Below, piece by piece: positions 46,297-55,643 of a stretch of DNA of 64,000 nt; position 1 is the first letter of the stretch; each line of letters starts with the position of its first letter. The DNA comes from Xylophilus ampelinus (GTDB taxonomy: Bacteria > Pseudomonadota > Gammaproteobacteria > Burkholderiales > Burkholderiaceae_C): contig NZ_QJTC01000012.1 in the NCBI RefSeq assembly GCF_003217575.1, positions 47,839 through 111,838 of the forward strand, in the 5' to 3' direction. A model generated the notes under the pieces. The model searched no databases. It had not been told where the DNA came from and was given only the letters and a program-made list of their open reading frames with translations. A program made the position numbers and the translations under genes.

Positions 46297-46313
46297 GCTA
46301 TTATTTTTGTAGC
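46297..46313. repeat. GCTAT-N7-GTAGC palindrome at the rph stop codon
   Basis: GCTATTATTTTTGTAGC, one mismatch from the perfect palindrome. The TAA stop of rph on the minus strand (46303-46301) falls inside it. It sits between rph and rdgB in an apparent operon. Confidence 0.8.
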
Positions 46314-47056
46314 GATTGCTTCTGCAGCAAGACCAGTTCGGCGATGCCTTTCTCGGCCAGGGCCAGCAGCCGGTCCATCTCGGCGCGGGTGAACGCGGCG
46401 CCTTCGGCCGTGCCCTGCACCTCGACATAGTGGCCGGCACCGGTCATCACGACGTTCATGTCGGTGTCGCAGTCGACGTCCTCGACGTACTCCAGGTCGA
46501 GCAGCGGCACGCCGGCGACGATGCCGACCGAGATCGCCGCCACATGGCCGCGGATCGGCGAGGCGGCCAGCTTGCTCTGGGCCATCAGTGTGTCGACCGC
46601 GTCCTGCGCCGCGACGAAGGCGCCGGTGATCGCCGCGGTACGGGTACCGCCGTCGGCCTGCAGCACGTCGCAGTCGAGGTGGATGGTGCGCTCGCCCAAA
46701 GCCTTCAGGTCGAACACCGCGCGCAGCGAGCGGCCGATCAGGCGCTGGATCTCCTGCGTGCGGCCGGTCTGCTTGCCCTTGGCCGCCTCGCGGCTGCTGC
46801 GGGTGTGGGTGGCGCGCGGCAGCATGCCGTATTCGGCGGTCACCCAGCCCTCGCCGCTGCCCTTCTTGTGCGGCGGCACCTTTTCTTCGACCGACGCGGT
46901 GCAGAGCACCTTGGTGTCGCCGAACTCGATCAGCACCGAGCCTTCGGCGTGGATCGTGTAGCCGCGGGTGATGCGCACGGTGCGCAGTGCATCGGCGGCG
47001 CGGCCGGTGCGGGTGTAGGGCGTGGGGGCGGCGGTGCCACGGGTGGTGTCGCTCAT
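46301..47056 (-). CDS. rph: ribonuclease PH
   Basis: 251-residue phosphorolytic 3' exoribonuclease that trims tRNA precursors. Key segments are [110 protein letters not shown] and [22 protein letters not shown]. These cover the phosphate-binding and catalytic regions. The N-terminus is about ten residues longer than E. coli. ATG at 47056 matches the conserved start. It belongs to the rph-rdgB-hemW series, and its stop codon is supplied by a palindrome. Confidence 0.96.
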   Translation of the reverse strand: MSDTTRGTAAPTPYTRTGRAADALRTVRITRGYTIHAEGSVLIEFGDTKVLCTASVEEKVPPHKKGSGEGWVTAEYGMLPRATHTRSSREAAKGKQTGRTQEIQRLIGRSLRAVFDLKALGERTIHLDCDVLQADGGTRTAAITGAFVAAQDAVDTLMAQSKLAASPIRGHVAAISVGIVAGVPLLDLEYVEDVDCDTDMNVVMTGAGHYVEVQGTAEGAAFTRAEMDRLLALAEKGIAELVLLQKQSLQK

Positions 47057-47162
47057 GGGGGGTCCGGGAAAAGTCGGGATGGAAAGGATGGGCGGCGATC
47101 GGGGGACGGCCCGGAAAGGCAGGCATTCCGGCGGCCCCCGCGCGGCGCGAACGGCGCGCCGG

Positions 47163-48065
47163 TCACACCCGGCGTGCGGCGGACCGGCGGATCGCCTCGT
47201 TGATCTCGGCGATCGAGCGTTCGATCGCCTCGTCGTCCAGGTCGTCGGCCGACGCGTCGGGCACGCCGGCCTGGATGGTCGAGGCGAACACCTCCTCGCC
47301 GATGGTGTCGGTGGAGATGCCGCGCGTCGGCTCGAAATCGGCGGCTTCCCATTCGAAGCCGATGGCGGTGACATTGTCGCTGGCGGGGCCGGCGTTGCGC
47401 AGTGCACGCTCGACCAGCTCGGGCACCGCGGCCGACACCGGATGCGCACCGGCGACGGCCACGATCTCGTCGTCGCTCAGCATGTCCCACAGGCCGTCGG
47501 AGCAGAGCAGCACCCGGTCACCGCCCTGCAGCGGAAACGGCCCCGCCACGTCGAACAGCGGCCGGGTCGGCGAGCCGAGGCAGGTGAACAGCACGTTGCG
47601 GTTGGCCGCCTGGTTCGGACGGGCCAGCTGCATGTCGCGGCGCTCGGTGTAGGAGTGGTCGCGGGTCCGGGTGACCAGGGCGCCGTTGCGGATCAGGTAG
47701 AGGCGCGAGTCGCCGCAGTGCGCCCAGCTGACCTGCCCGTTCTGCACCACCGCCATCACCAGCGTGGTCCGGGGCGAATCGAGCATCGCCTTGAAGGTGG
47801 CGTAGCGCAGCAGCTGCTGGTGCGCGGACAGCACCGCCTCCGACAGGAAGGCGGTCATGTCGGGCAGGGCCGGCTTGGCATAGCGCTGGAACAAGGCCGA
47901 GGCGGTCTGCAGCGCGAGCTGCGCCGCCACCTCGCCCTCGGGATGGCCGCCCATGCCGTCGGCCAGCGCGAACAGGCCCGCTTGCCGCGTGTAGCAGTAG
48001 CCCATGCGGTCCTCGTTGATCTCGCGGCCGCCGAGGCGGCTCACCTGGAACACCGAGAACTTCAT
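47163..48065 (-). CDS. PP2C-family Ser/Thr phosphatase
   Basis: 300-residue metal-dependent protein phosphatase. The PPM motifs are [33 protein letters not shown] (metal-binding Asp and DGMGG), [36 protein letters not shown] and [14 protein letters not shown]-terminal acidic tail of about 60 residues follows. Its start overlaps the stop of the kinase gene by four bases (ATGA), so kinase and phosphatase are made together and presumably act on the same targets. No type VI secretion genes are near. Confidence 0.93.
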   Translation of the reverse strand: MKFSVFQVSRLGGREINEDRMGYCYTRQAGLFALADGMGGHPEGEVAAQLALQTASALFQRYAKPALPDMTAFLSEAVLSAHQQLLRYATFKAMLDSPRTTLVMAVVQNGQVSWAHCGDSRLYLIRNGALVTRTRDHSYTERRDMQLARPNQAANRNVLFTCLGSPTRPLFDVAGPFPLQGGDRVLLCSDGLWDMLSDDEIVAVAGAHPVSAAVPELVERALRNAGPASDNVTAIGFEWEAADFEPTRGISTDTIGEEVFASTIQAGVPDASADDLDDEAIERSIAEINEAIRRSAARRV

Positions 48066-49105
48066 GGCAGCGCGGCCCCCGCGCCGCTGTCGTTGCGGCC
48101 GGCGTCGCGCGCCGCGGCGGCTGCCGGCGCAGGGGCGGATCGCTTGCCGTCGGAGACGAGCGAATCGATCTGCATGCGCATCCGCTCGCCCACCGTCAAC
48201 CGGGTGTGGCGGCGCTCGTTGGGCATGCCCAGCTCCTTCTGCAGCGAGAAGACCGATTGCGGCCGCTGCAGCGGATCGAGCGACATGCACCATTGCACGA
48301 TCTCGATCAGGTGGTCGGAGTAGACGCCCCGCAGTCGCGACAGCGCGACCGAGAGCCGGTCCTTGTCCTGGCGCTGCGGCACGTCGTTGGGCGGATAGCC
48401 CTGCATGCAGGCGTACATGCAGGCGCCGACGGCGTAGATGTCGGTCCAGGGGCCCATCATCGCGTCGCGCTTGTACATCTCGGGCGCGGCGAAGCCGGGG
48501 GTGTACATCGGCCGCACGAAATGGCTTTCCTTGCTGAGCACCTCGCGCGCGGCGCCGAAGTCGATCAGCACCGCCTTGTTGTCGTCGGTGATGAAGACGT
48601 TGGCCGGCTTGATGTCCAGGTGCAGCATCTTGTGCTGGTGCACGATGCGCAGGCCGCGCAGCACCTCGTCGAACAGCGAGCGGATGGTGGATTCGCGGAA
48701 CACCTTCTGCGCCTTCTGCTCCCGCGCGGTGATGATGAAATCCTGCAGGGTGTCGCCCTCCAGGTAGTTCATCACCATGTAGACCGTCTCGTTCTCCCGG
48801 AAAAAATTGAGCACGCTCACCACCGACGGGTGGGAGATCTGCGCCAGCGCGCGGCCTTCCTCGAAGAAGCTCTTCAGGCCCAGGCGGTAGAGCGACAGCT
48901 TCTCGGGCGCGACCTTGGGCAGAGGGCTGTCGGCGCTGCGGGTGGCGAGCGATGCGGGCAGGTATTCCTTGATCGCCACCGGCTTGCTCTCGCTGTCGTG
49001 CGCCAGATAGACGATGCCGAATCCCCCGGCGGAAATACGGCGCACCACACGGTAGCCCCCGATCGCCGTATCGGGCGGCAGCGGCGCCGGCTTGTTCTTG
49101 GTCAT
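48062..49105 (-). CDS. Hanks-type Ser/Thr protein kinase
   Basis: 347-residue eukaryotic-like kinase. It has the Gly-rich loop RRISAGGFGIVYLAHD, catalytic Lys VAIKEYLP, catalytic loop MLHLDIKPANVFI (HLD in place of HRD), metal-binding IDFGAAREVL and APEMYKRDAMMGPWTDIYAVGACMYACM. There is no membrane helix or sensory repeat; the C-terminus is Ala-rich and probably flexible, so the kinase is cytoplasmic. ATG at 49105 begins the conserved region. It is co-transcribed with the downstream PP2C phosphatase and divergent from yicC across about 140 bp. Confidence 0.93.
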   Translation of the reverse strand: MTKNKPAPLPPDTAIGGYRVVRRISAGGFGIVYLAHDSESKPVAIKEYLPASLATRSADSPLPKVAPEKLSLYRLGLKSFFEEGRALAQISHPSVVSVLNFFRENETVYMVMNYLEGDTLQDFIITAREQKAQKVFRESTIRSLFDEVLRGLRIVHQHKMLHLDIKPANVFITDDNKAVLIDFGAAREVLSKESHFVRPMYTPGFAAPEMYKRDAMMGPWTDIYAVGACMYACMQGYPPNDVPQRQDKDRLSVALSRLRGVYSDHLIEIVQWCMSLDPLQRPQSVFSLQKELGMPNERRHTRLTVGERMRMQIDSLVSDGKRSAPAPAAAAARDAGRNDSGAGAALP

Positions 49106-49247
49106 GCGATGAGGGCGAAAGGATGGGCCGTCTGGCGACCGGTTGCGGCCCTGCGGCGGGGGCTGTCGCATGGAGATCGCGGGGGTTTCACCGGAACGGC
49201 GGGCGAACCCCGCTATTCTCCGGTATCTGCAACGACCCGCAAAACAG

Positions 49248-50168
49248 ATGTCAGTTTACAGCATGACCGGCTACGCCAGCGCGCAGGAAAGCGTCCTGGC
49301 ACACGAGTCCGACAACGCCGCGCGGCCCGCGCCGGAGCGCCGGCTCGGCCTGGAAATCCGCTCGGTCAACAGCCGCTTCCTGGACCTGGCGTTCCGCCTG
49401 CCCGACGACCTGCGGCAGTACGAACCGGTGCTACGCGAGAAGCTCACCGCCCGTCTGAAGCGCGGCAAGGTCGAGGTGCGTGCCGCGCTGGAGCACGACA
49501 GCGCCGACACGCTGCCCGAGCCTTCGGTGCGATTGCTGCAGCGCCTCAATTCGATCCAGGACACGGTACGGGCCTGGATGCCGTCGGCGGCACCGCTGTC
49601 GGTCGCCGACACGATGCGCCTAGGCGCCGCCGAGCAGCACGCCCGCGCCACCGACCGCAACACCAGCATCGTGCCGCTGGTCGAGAAAGCCCTGGCCGAG
49701 CTGCTGGCCGCCCGCGAACGCGAAGGCGCTCGGCTCGCCGCCATGCTCACCGACCGCGTCGCCCAGCTGCGCGGGCTGGCCGCCCAAGCCACGCCCCTGG
49801 TGCCGCGCCTGGTCGAGCAGCAGCGCCAGCGCTTCCTGGAGCGCTGGTCCGAGGCCATGGCCCTCGGCGAAGGCGCCGCCGTGCCCGAGGCAGCGCAAGA
49901 CCGCGCCCTGTCGGAGGCGACCGCCTTCGCGATCCGCATCGACGTCGCCGAAGAGATCACCCGCCTCGACAGCCACCTCGACGAGATCGATCGCCTGCTC
50001 GCCAAGGGCGGCGAAGTCGGCAAGCGGCTCGATTTCCTGATCCAGGAACTGCAACGCGAGGCCAACACCCTGGGCTCGAAGTCCGCCACGATCGAACTCA
50101 CCCGCATCTCGGTCGACATGAAGGTGCTGGTCGAGCAGATGCGGGAGCAGGTGCAGAACATCGAGTGA
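49248..50168 (+). CDS. yicC: YicC-family endoribonuclease
   Basis: 306-residue protein of the YicC/YloC family. The start VYSMTGYASAQES, the segment LEIRSVNSRFLDLAFRLPDDLRQYEPVLREKL and the C-terminus VDMKVLVEQMREQVQNIE are all diagnostic. The E. coli protein is an endoribonuclease acting on small RNA-target pairs. The ATG at 49248 gives the canonical N-terminus; the longer frame is rejected. In many proteobacteria gmk follows yicC directly; here hipBA and decayed genes follow instead. Confidence 0.93.
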   Translation: MSVYSMTGYASAQESVLAHESDNAARPAPERRLGLEIRSVNSRFLDLAFRLPDDLRQYEPVLREKLTARLKRGKVEVRAALEHDSADTLPEPSVRLLQRLNSIQDTVRAWMPSAAPLSVADTMRLGAAEQHARATDRNTSIVPLVEKALAELLAAREREGARLAAMLTDRVAQLRGLAAQATPLVPRLVEQQRQRFLERWSEAMALGEGAAVPEAAQDRALSEATAFAIRIDVAEEITRLDSHLDEIDRLLAKGGEVGKRLDFLIQELQREANTLGSKSATIELTRISVDMKVLVEQMREQVQNIE

Positions 50169-50199
50169 AGCAGCGTGCACCGAGGCTGGCGCATCCTTA

Positions 50200-50251
50200 T
50201 TAATGTGCATTAAAATGGTGTTTAGGGCCTGAATCAAGGGCTAAACACCAT
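50200..50251 (+). promoter_or_regulatory. palindromic operator/promoter region of hipBA
   Basis: Two nested symmetric sites just upstream of hipB in AT-rich sequence. The first is TTAATG-TG-CATTAA at 50200-50213. The second is an 11-bp perfect inverted repeat, ATGGTGTTTAG (50215-50225) and CTAAACACCAT (50241-50251), separated by 15 bp and ending five bases before the hipB ATG. Such sites are where HipB-type repressors bind; the assignment to HipB is inference from position. Confidence 0.65.
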
Positions 50252-50255
50252 AAAT

Positions 50256-50567
50256 ATGACATTTATGCTGAACACTACCGACGAGGTCTTGCAAACCGTC
50301 GGCGAGCGCCTGCGCGCCCAGCGGCTGGCCCAGGCCCTGTCCCAGCAGGAGCTGGCGGCTGCGGCCGGCCTGTCGCAGGGTGCGGTGCGCCAACTGGAGC
50401 GCAACGGACAGTCCTCGCTGGACACGCTGGTCCGGGTGGTGCAGGCGCTCGGACTGGTAGGCGAGCTGGACGATCTGTTCGTGCCCCGGCGGCAGTCCAT
50501 CGCGCAGATGGTCCAGGCCGAAGCGGCCGGCCTGCGGCAGCGCGCGCCGCGTCAAAAGAAGCCGTGA
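50256..50567 (+). CDS. hipB: HipB-like antitoxin/repressor (XRE family)
   Basis: 103-residue protein with a helix-turn-helix of the Xre/Cro type: RLRAQRLAQALSQQELAAAAGLSQGAVRQLERNGQSSLDTLVRVVQALGL (residues about 18-67). The C-terminal tail is basic. It binds and neutralises HipA and represses its own operon. No Shine-Dalgarno is evident before ATG 50256; an in-frame ATG at 50265 is possible. The stop overlaps the GTG start of hipA (GTGA). The upstream inverted repeats are the likely operator. Confidence 0.85.
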   Translation: MTFMLNTTDEVLQTVGERLRAQRLAQALSQQELAAAAGLSQGAVRQLERNGQSSLDTLVRVVQALGLVGELDDLFVPRRQSIAQMVQAEAAGLRQRAPRQKKP

Positions 50568-51790
50568 AGCGGCTCGGCGTCCACTACCAAGGCTGGGGCG
50601 ACGACTTTGCGCTCGGCCAGCTGGCGGACGATGGATCCACCCTGCTGTTCGAATACGCGCCGGAGGCATTGGCATCGACGCTGGAGCTGTCGCCGCTGCA
50701 TCTGAAACTGCGGGCCCCGGCCTACGGCGGCTTTCCCGCCCACCTGCACCGCCTTCCGGGCCTGATCGCCGACAGCCTGCCCGATGGCTGGGGGCTGCTG
50801 CTGATGGACCGGCTGTTGCGCCGGCAGGGGCTTCGCCATCCCGGGCCGCTGGACCGCCTCGCCTTCATCGGCGACCGTGCCATGGGCGCGCTGCGCTTCG
50901 TACCGGCCGCCGGCCCCGATGCTGAAGCGCCCGATTGGAACCTGCTGGCACTTGCCCGCGAAAGCGAACGCGCCCTGGCCGGCGATACCGGTGCCGCCCT
51001 GCGGGAACTGGCACTGACCGGCGGCTCGCCCCAGGGTGCGCGCCCGAAGGCCCTGGTGCAGTACGACGCCGCGACCGCGCAGGTCAGCACCCGCCAAGAT
51101 GCACCCGGCGCTCCCTGGCTGGTCAAGTTCCCTGCGCAGGACGAGCACAAGGAGGTCTGCGCGATCGAGCAGATGTATGCGGAACTGGCCCGGAGCTGCG
51201 GCCTCGAAGTGCCGGCCAGTGCATCGTTCGACCTGTCTCGCACGCTCGCGGCCTTCGGCGTCGCGCGCTTCGACCGGGAAGACGGCATGCGCGTGCCGGT
51301 GCACAGCCTGGCGGGCCTGCTGCAGGTGGACTTCCGGCTGCCGGGCAGCACCGACTACACCACCTTTCTGCGGGCCACGCGGATGCTGACCCGCGACGAG
51401 CGCGAGGTCGACAAGGCCTATGCGCGGGCCGTCTTCAACGTGCTGTTCCACAACCGCGACGACCATCCCAAGAACTTCGCCTGGCGCATGGGCCGCGACC
51501 GTCGCTGGCGGCTGGCGCCGGCCTTCGACCTCACTTTCAGCGACGGCCCGAGGGGCCAGCACCACATGGACGTATGCGGCGAAGGCAGCGCGATCGGCCG
51601 GGCCCACCTGCTCGCGCTGGCCGCCCAAGGCGGCGTGGCGCCGAAGCAGGCGATCGCCACCATCGACCGGATGCTGGACCACGCCGGAGGCTTCGACCGG
51701 CGCGCCGCAGCGTTTGCGATCCGGCGCACGACGGTGCGGCAGATGGTCGCTGCGGTGGACGCTTGCAGCGTGAGGCTGAGGCAGGGCTGA
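50564..51790 (+). CDS. hipA: HipA-family Ser/Thr kinase toxin
   Basis: 408-residue protein with GTG start. The HipA N-subdomain is visible in LHLKLRAPAYGGFPAHLHRLPGLIADSLPDGWG. The P-loop-like TGGSPQGARPKALV follows near residue 163. The catalytic region is NVLFHNRDDHPKNFAWRMG, with the Asp-x-x-x-Asn pair, followed by LAPAFDLTFSD as the metal-binding DxS-like motif. E. coli HipA phosphorylates glutamyl-tRNA synthetase and causes growth arrest; the target here is unknown. The kinase motifs look intact, so the toxin is probably functional. A decayed metQ begins directly after the stop codon. Confidence 0.87.
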   Translation: MKRLGVHYQGWGDDFALGQLADDGSTLLFEYAPEALASTLELSPLHLKLRAPAYGGFPAHLHRLPGLIADSLPDGWGLLLMDRLLRRQGLRHPGPLDRLAFIGDRAMGALRFVPAAGPDAEAPDWNLLALARESERALAGDTGAALRELALTGGSPQGARPKALVQYDAATAQVSTRQDAPGAPWLVKFPAQDEHKEVCAIEQMYAELARSCGLEVPASASFDLSRTLAAFGVARFDREDGMRVPVHSLAGLLQVDFRLPGSTDYTTFLRATRMLTRDEREVDKAYARAVFNVLFHNRDDHPKNFAWRMGRDRRWRLAPAFDLTFSDGPRGQHHMDVCGEGSAIGRAHLLALAAQGGVAPKQAIATIDRMLDHAGGFDRRAAAFAIRRTTVRQMVAAVDACSVRLRQG

Positions 51791-52362
51791 CACGCGGTCC
51801 GCTACCTGCAGGCCACCAACCAGCGCCAGGGCTTCGACCTGGTGCCGGTGGTCCAGGTGCCGCCGCCGCCGATGGGCCTGTACTCGAAGCGGCACAAGAC
51901 CCTGGCCGCGGTGCCCGACGGCGCCACCGTCACCCTGCCCTCCGATCCCGTCAATGCGGCGCGGGCGCTCAACATCCTGGCGCAGGTCGGCTGGGTGCAG
52001 GTCAAGCCCGGCACCGATCCGCTGGTCGTGTCGGAGCGCGACGTGGTGTCCAACCCCAAGCGGCTGAAGCTGGTGCCGCTGGAGGCCGCGCAGGCGCCCC
52101 GCTCGCTCGACGATGCCGACGTGGCCGCGATCCCCAGGGCAACTTCGCCGTCGCCTACGGGCTGCGCCTGACCGAATCGCTGCGGCTGGAGGACATGACG
52201 GCGCCCTAGGTCGACGTGGTCGCCGTCGAGCGCGGCCAGCAGGAGTAGCCGTTCGCCCGCGACATCGCGGCGGCCTACCGGTCGGCCGGCTTCCAGCAGT
52301 TCTTCAAGGCCCAGTCGGTCTGGGCCGGCTACCGGCTGCCCGACTACTTCGACAAGCCGTGA
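51791..52362 (+). pseudogene. decayed methionine-type ABC substrate-binding lipoprotein (metQ/nlpA)
   Basis: Remnant of an NlpA/MetQ family binding protein. The N-terminal third, including signal peptide and lipobox, is missing. What remains reads VPPPPMGLYSKRHKTL, DGATVTLPSDPVNAARALNILAQVGW, NPKRLKLVPLEAAQAPRSLDD, then a frameshift near 52133-52137. In the next frame it continues QGNFAVAYGLRLTESLRLED, in-frame TAG at about 52207, VDVVAVERGQQE, a second TAG, and the family C-terminus FQQFFKAQSVWAGY to a TGA at 52362. One shift, two stops and 5' truncation make it non-functional. It abuts hipA directly. Confidence 0.8.
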
Positions 52363-52790
52363 TCCGTCGGCCGGTGTGGTTCGCCGGTGTGGTTCCGCTT
52401 CTGGGGCGGCGGGGCATCTTCCGCAGCGCGTAAGAAGGGCGGACCTTGCGGGAACATCCGGGGTTGGCGGTGCCGGGCAGTCGGCGGGGCTCGGGCTGCG
52501 GCTTGATTTTGTTTGAAAGTGGCTGTAGCCGGCTTTTGGCGCCGGCTACTAGCTATAAAAAATATAGCAATAACGGGCTGACCGGGCGGCTTTGGCAGAG
52601 CGGGTCGGGCCAGGCGCCGTGGGTGATCGCGCCGACGGCGTACTATGCTCCGCGAATGTCCCCCGCGACGGGCTGCGCCCGCCGCTCCTCCTAATACGAT
52701 CCCCCTCGCTCCTGCCGCGCTGAAGGGAGCCCGTCCGGCTGACCCCGTGCTCCTCCTGGGACTCAGAGCCCGCAATTAAGACTGGGACAC
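52363..52790. other. non-coding scar between two gene remnants
   Basis: About 430 bp without a convincing gene. Minus-strand frames here have Arg/Pro-biased shadow composition. It contains the second compound repeat (52515-52568) and otherwise no motif I can identify: no tRNA, terminator or insertion sequence end. One junction is where the metQ remnant stops and the other where the hydrolase remnant loses homology to its family (about 52790-52810). Confidence 0.6.
52515..52568. repeat. compound palindromic repeat, copy 2 (inverted)
   Basis: Read on the minus strand: GCTAT-N7-ATAGC, four bases, AGCCGGC-N7-GCCGGCT, ACAGCCACTTTC. The arrangement is identical to the copy after gyrA, and the unpaired tail is conserved too. 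Spacer sequences differ while spacer lengths do not. Confidence 0.85.
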
Positions 52791-53091
52791 TGGACGGTTT
52801 CGACGCTGTAGCGCGAACGGTGAAATCGTTCGCCGACAGCGCCCGCCAATAACCGCCGTGGATGAAGACGAAGACCGGCGCGCCGGGCGCGTCGGCCGGG
52901 AAGATATCGAGCGTTTCGGCGCGCGTCGGGCCGTAGGGCACGCGCAGTTCGCAGCGCAGCGTGGCGCGGGCATGGGCGCTGCGCTCGGCGTAGTGGCGCA
53001 TCTCGGCGGCGCGGTCGGCCGCCGGGATGGCGGTGTCGTACTGCGCGTCGATCTGCTCCTGCGTCTCGAAATCGCGGTAGAGCCGGGGCAT
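52790..53091 (-). pseudogene. truncated alpha/beta hydrolase (esterase/arylformamidase-like)
   Basis: The first 90-100 residues of an alpha/beta hydrolase: start PRLYRDFETQEQIDAQYDTAI, then VPYGPTRAETLDIFPAD and the oxyanion motif VFVFIHGGYWRALSANDFTV. After that the frame runs into unrelated sequence, and the nucleophile elbow and catalytic His are absent, so it cannot be an active enzyme. The left boundary is approximate. It starts 12 bp after the ridA stop on the same strand and was probably the next gene of the catabolic operon. Confidence 0.75.
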
Positions 53092-53102
53092 GGCGGCGCC
53101 GC

Positions 53103-53495
53103 TCAGTCGGGGACGACGGCGGTCACTTCGATCTCGACCTTGGCGCGGTCCTCGATCAGGCCCGACACCTCGACCGCCGTCATCGCCGCGTTGAAGCTGC
53201 CGATGATCTCGCGAAACGCCTTGCCGATCTCGGGGTACGCGGCCACGTAGGCCTTGCGGTCGGTCACGTACCAGGTCATGCGCACGATGTGTTCGGTCTT
53301 GGCGCCGCCCTCGGCCAGCACCGCCGCCACGTTCTCCAGCGCCTGGCGGGCCTGGCCGGCCAGGTCGTCGGTGTGGAACACGCCCTCGGCGTCCCAGCCG
53401 ATCATGCCGGCGACGAACACCATGCGGCCGCGGGCGGTCACGCCGTTGGCGTAGCCGCGGGGGCGGGGCCAGCCGGAGGGAAGAAGGGTCTGCAT
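53103..53495 (-). CDS. RidA-family enamine/imine deaminase
   Basis: 130-residue member of the RidA/YjgF/L-PSP family, trimeric enzymes that hydrolyse reactive enamines and imines. Segments RGRMVFVAGMIGWDAEGVFHTDDLAGQARQALENVAAVLAEGGA and HIVRMTWYVTDRKAYVAAYPEIGKAF match the fold. The C-terminal ARVEIEVTAVV-like end (here RAKVEIEVTAVVPD) supplies the conserved acidic position; the usual Arg of that motif is replaced by Lys in AKVE. ATG 53495 follows GGAG. It is a member of the aryl-CoA operon, where a RidA paralogue is expected in aminobenzoate pathways. Confidence 0.87.
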   Translation of the reverse strand: MQTLLPSGWPRPRGYANGVTARGRMVFVAGMIGWDAEGVFHTDDLAGQARQALENVAAVLAEGGAKTEHIVRMTWYVTDRKAYVAAYPEIGKAFREIIGSFNAAMTAVEVSGLIEDRAKVEIEVTAVVPD

Positions 53496-53620
53496 AAGGA
53501 TCTCCAAGGGAAGTCTGTGAATCGCACTGCGGTACGTCGGTCACCGCCGAACCGGGCCTGGCCGGTTTCCGGCATCGCCCTCGCCCGCCGAGGGGCTCCG
53601 TGCGCGGCGGGAACGGACAT

Positions 53621-54057
53621 TCAAGTCGGCAGCCTGCCGAGCGCTTCGCGCACGTCGTCGGGCAAGGCCCGCGCCTGGTGGGTCTTGAGGTCGGTCGCGA
53701 CCAGCACCTGGCGCGAACGCATCCGCTCCTGCTCGCCGGCGCGGCAGTGCAGCGCCAGGGTGAGCGAGCTGTTGCCGACGCGCTCGACCGCCAGGCCCAG
53801 CGTCACGTCGTCGCCCATGCGGCTCACCGCGCGGAACTCGCATTCCAGCCGCACGATCGGCATGCCGATGCGCCGCGGACCCAGCAGGCCGGCATAGGAC
53901 ACGCCCAGGCAGTCGTTGAACCAGTCCTCGACCAGGCCGTTGAGCATCACCAGGTACTGGGGGAAAAAGACGATGCCGGCCGGATCGCAGTGGGCGAAGC
54001 GGATGCGCAGCGGCCGCTCGAACACGACCGGATGGGTGGAAGGGGAAAAGGGTGCGG

Positions 54058-54061
<4 letters not shown>
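53621..54061 (-). CDS. hotdog-fold acyl-CoA thioesterase (4HBT/YbgC-like)
   Basis: 146-residue thioesterase of the 4-hydroxybenzoyl-CoA thioesterase family. The signature is IRFAHCDPAGIVFFPQYLVMLNGLVEDWF, where the Asp is catalytic. It is followed by RLECEFRAVSRMGDDVTLGLAVERVGNSS. It starts inside the last codon of livF (ATGA), so it is translationally coupled to the ABC transporter. In context it probably releases CoA from an aromatic or derived acyl-CoA. Confidence 0.9.

Positions 54062-55639
<1,578 letters not shown>

Positions 55640-55643
<4 letters not shown>

Noticed and set aside
52549..53544. 331-codon minus-strand frame joining RidA-region and hydrolase sequence
   Set aside because: It mixes an out-of-frame read of ridA, the hydrolase remnant and unrelated sequence, so it is not one gene.
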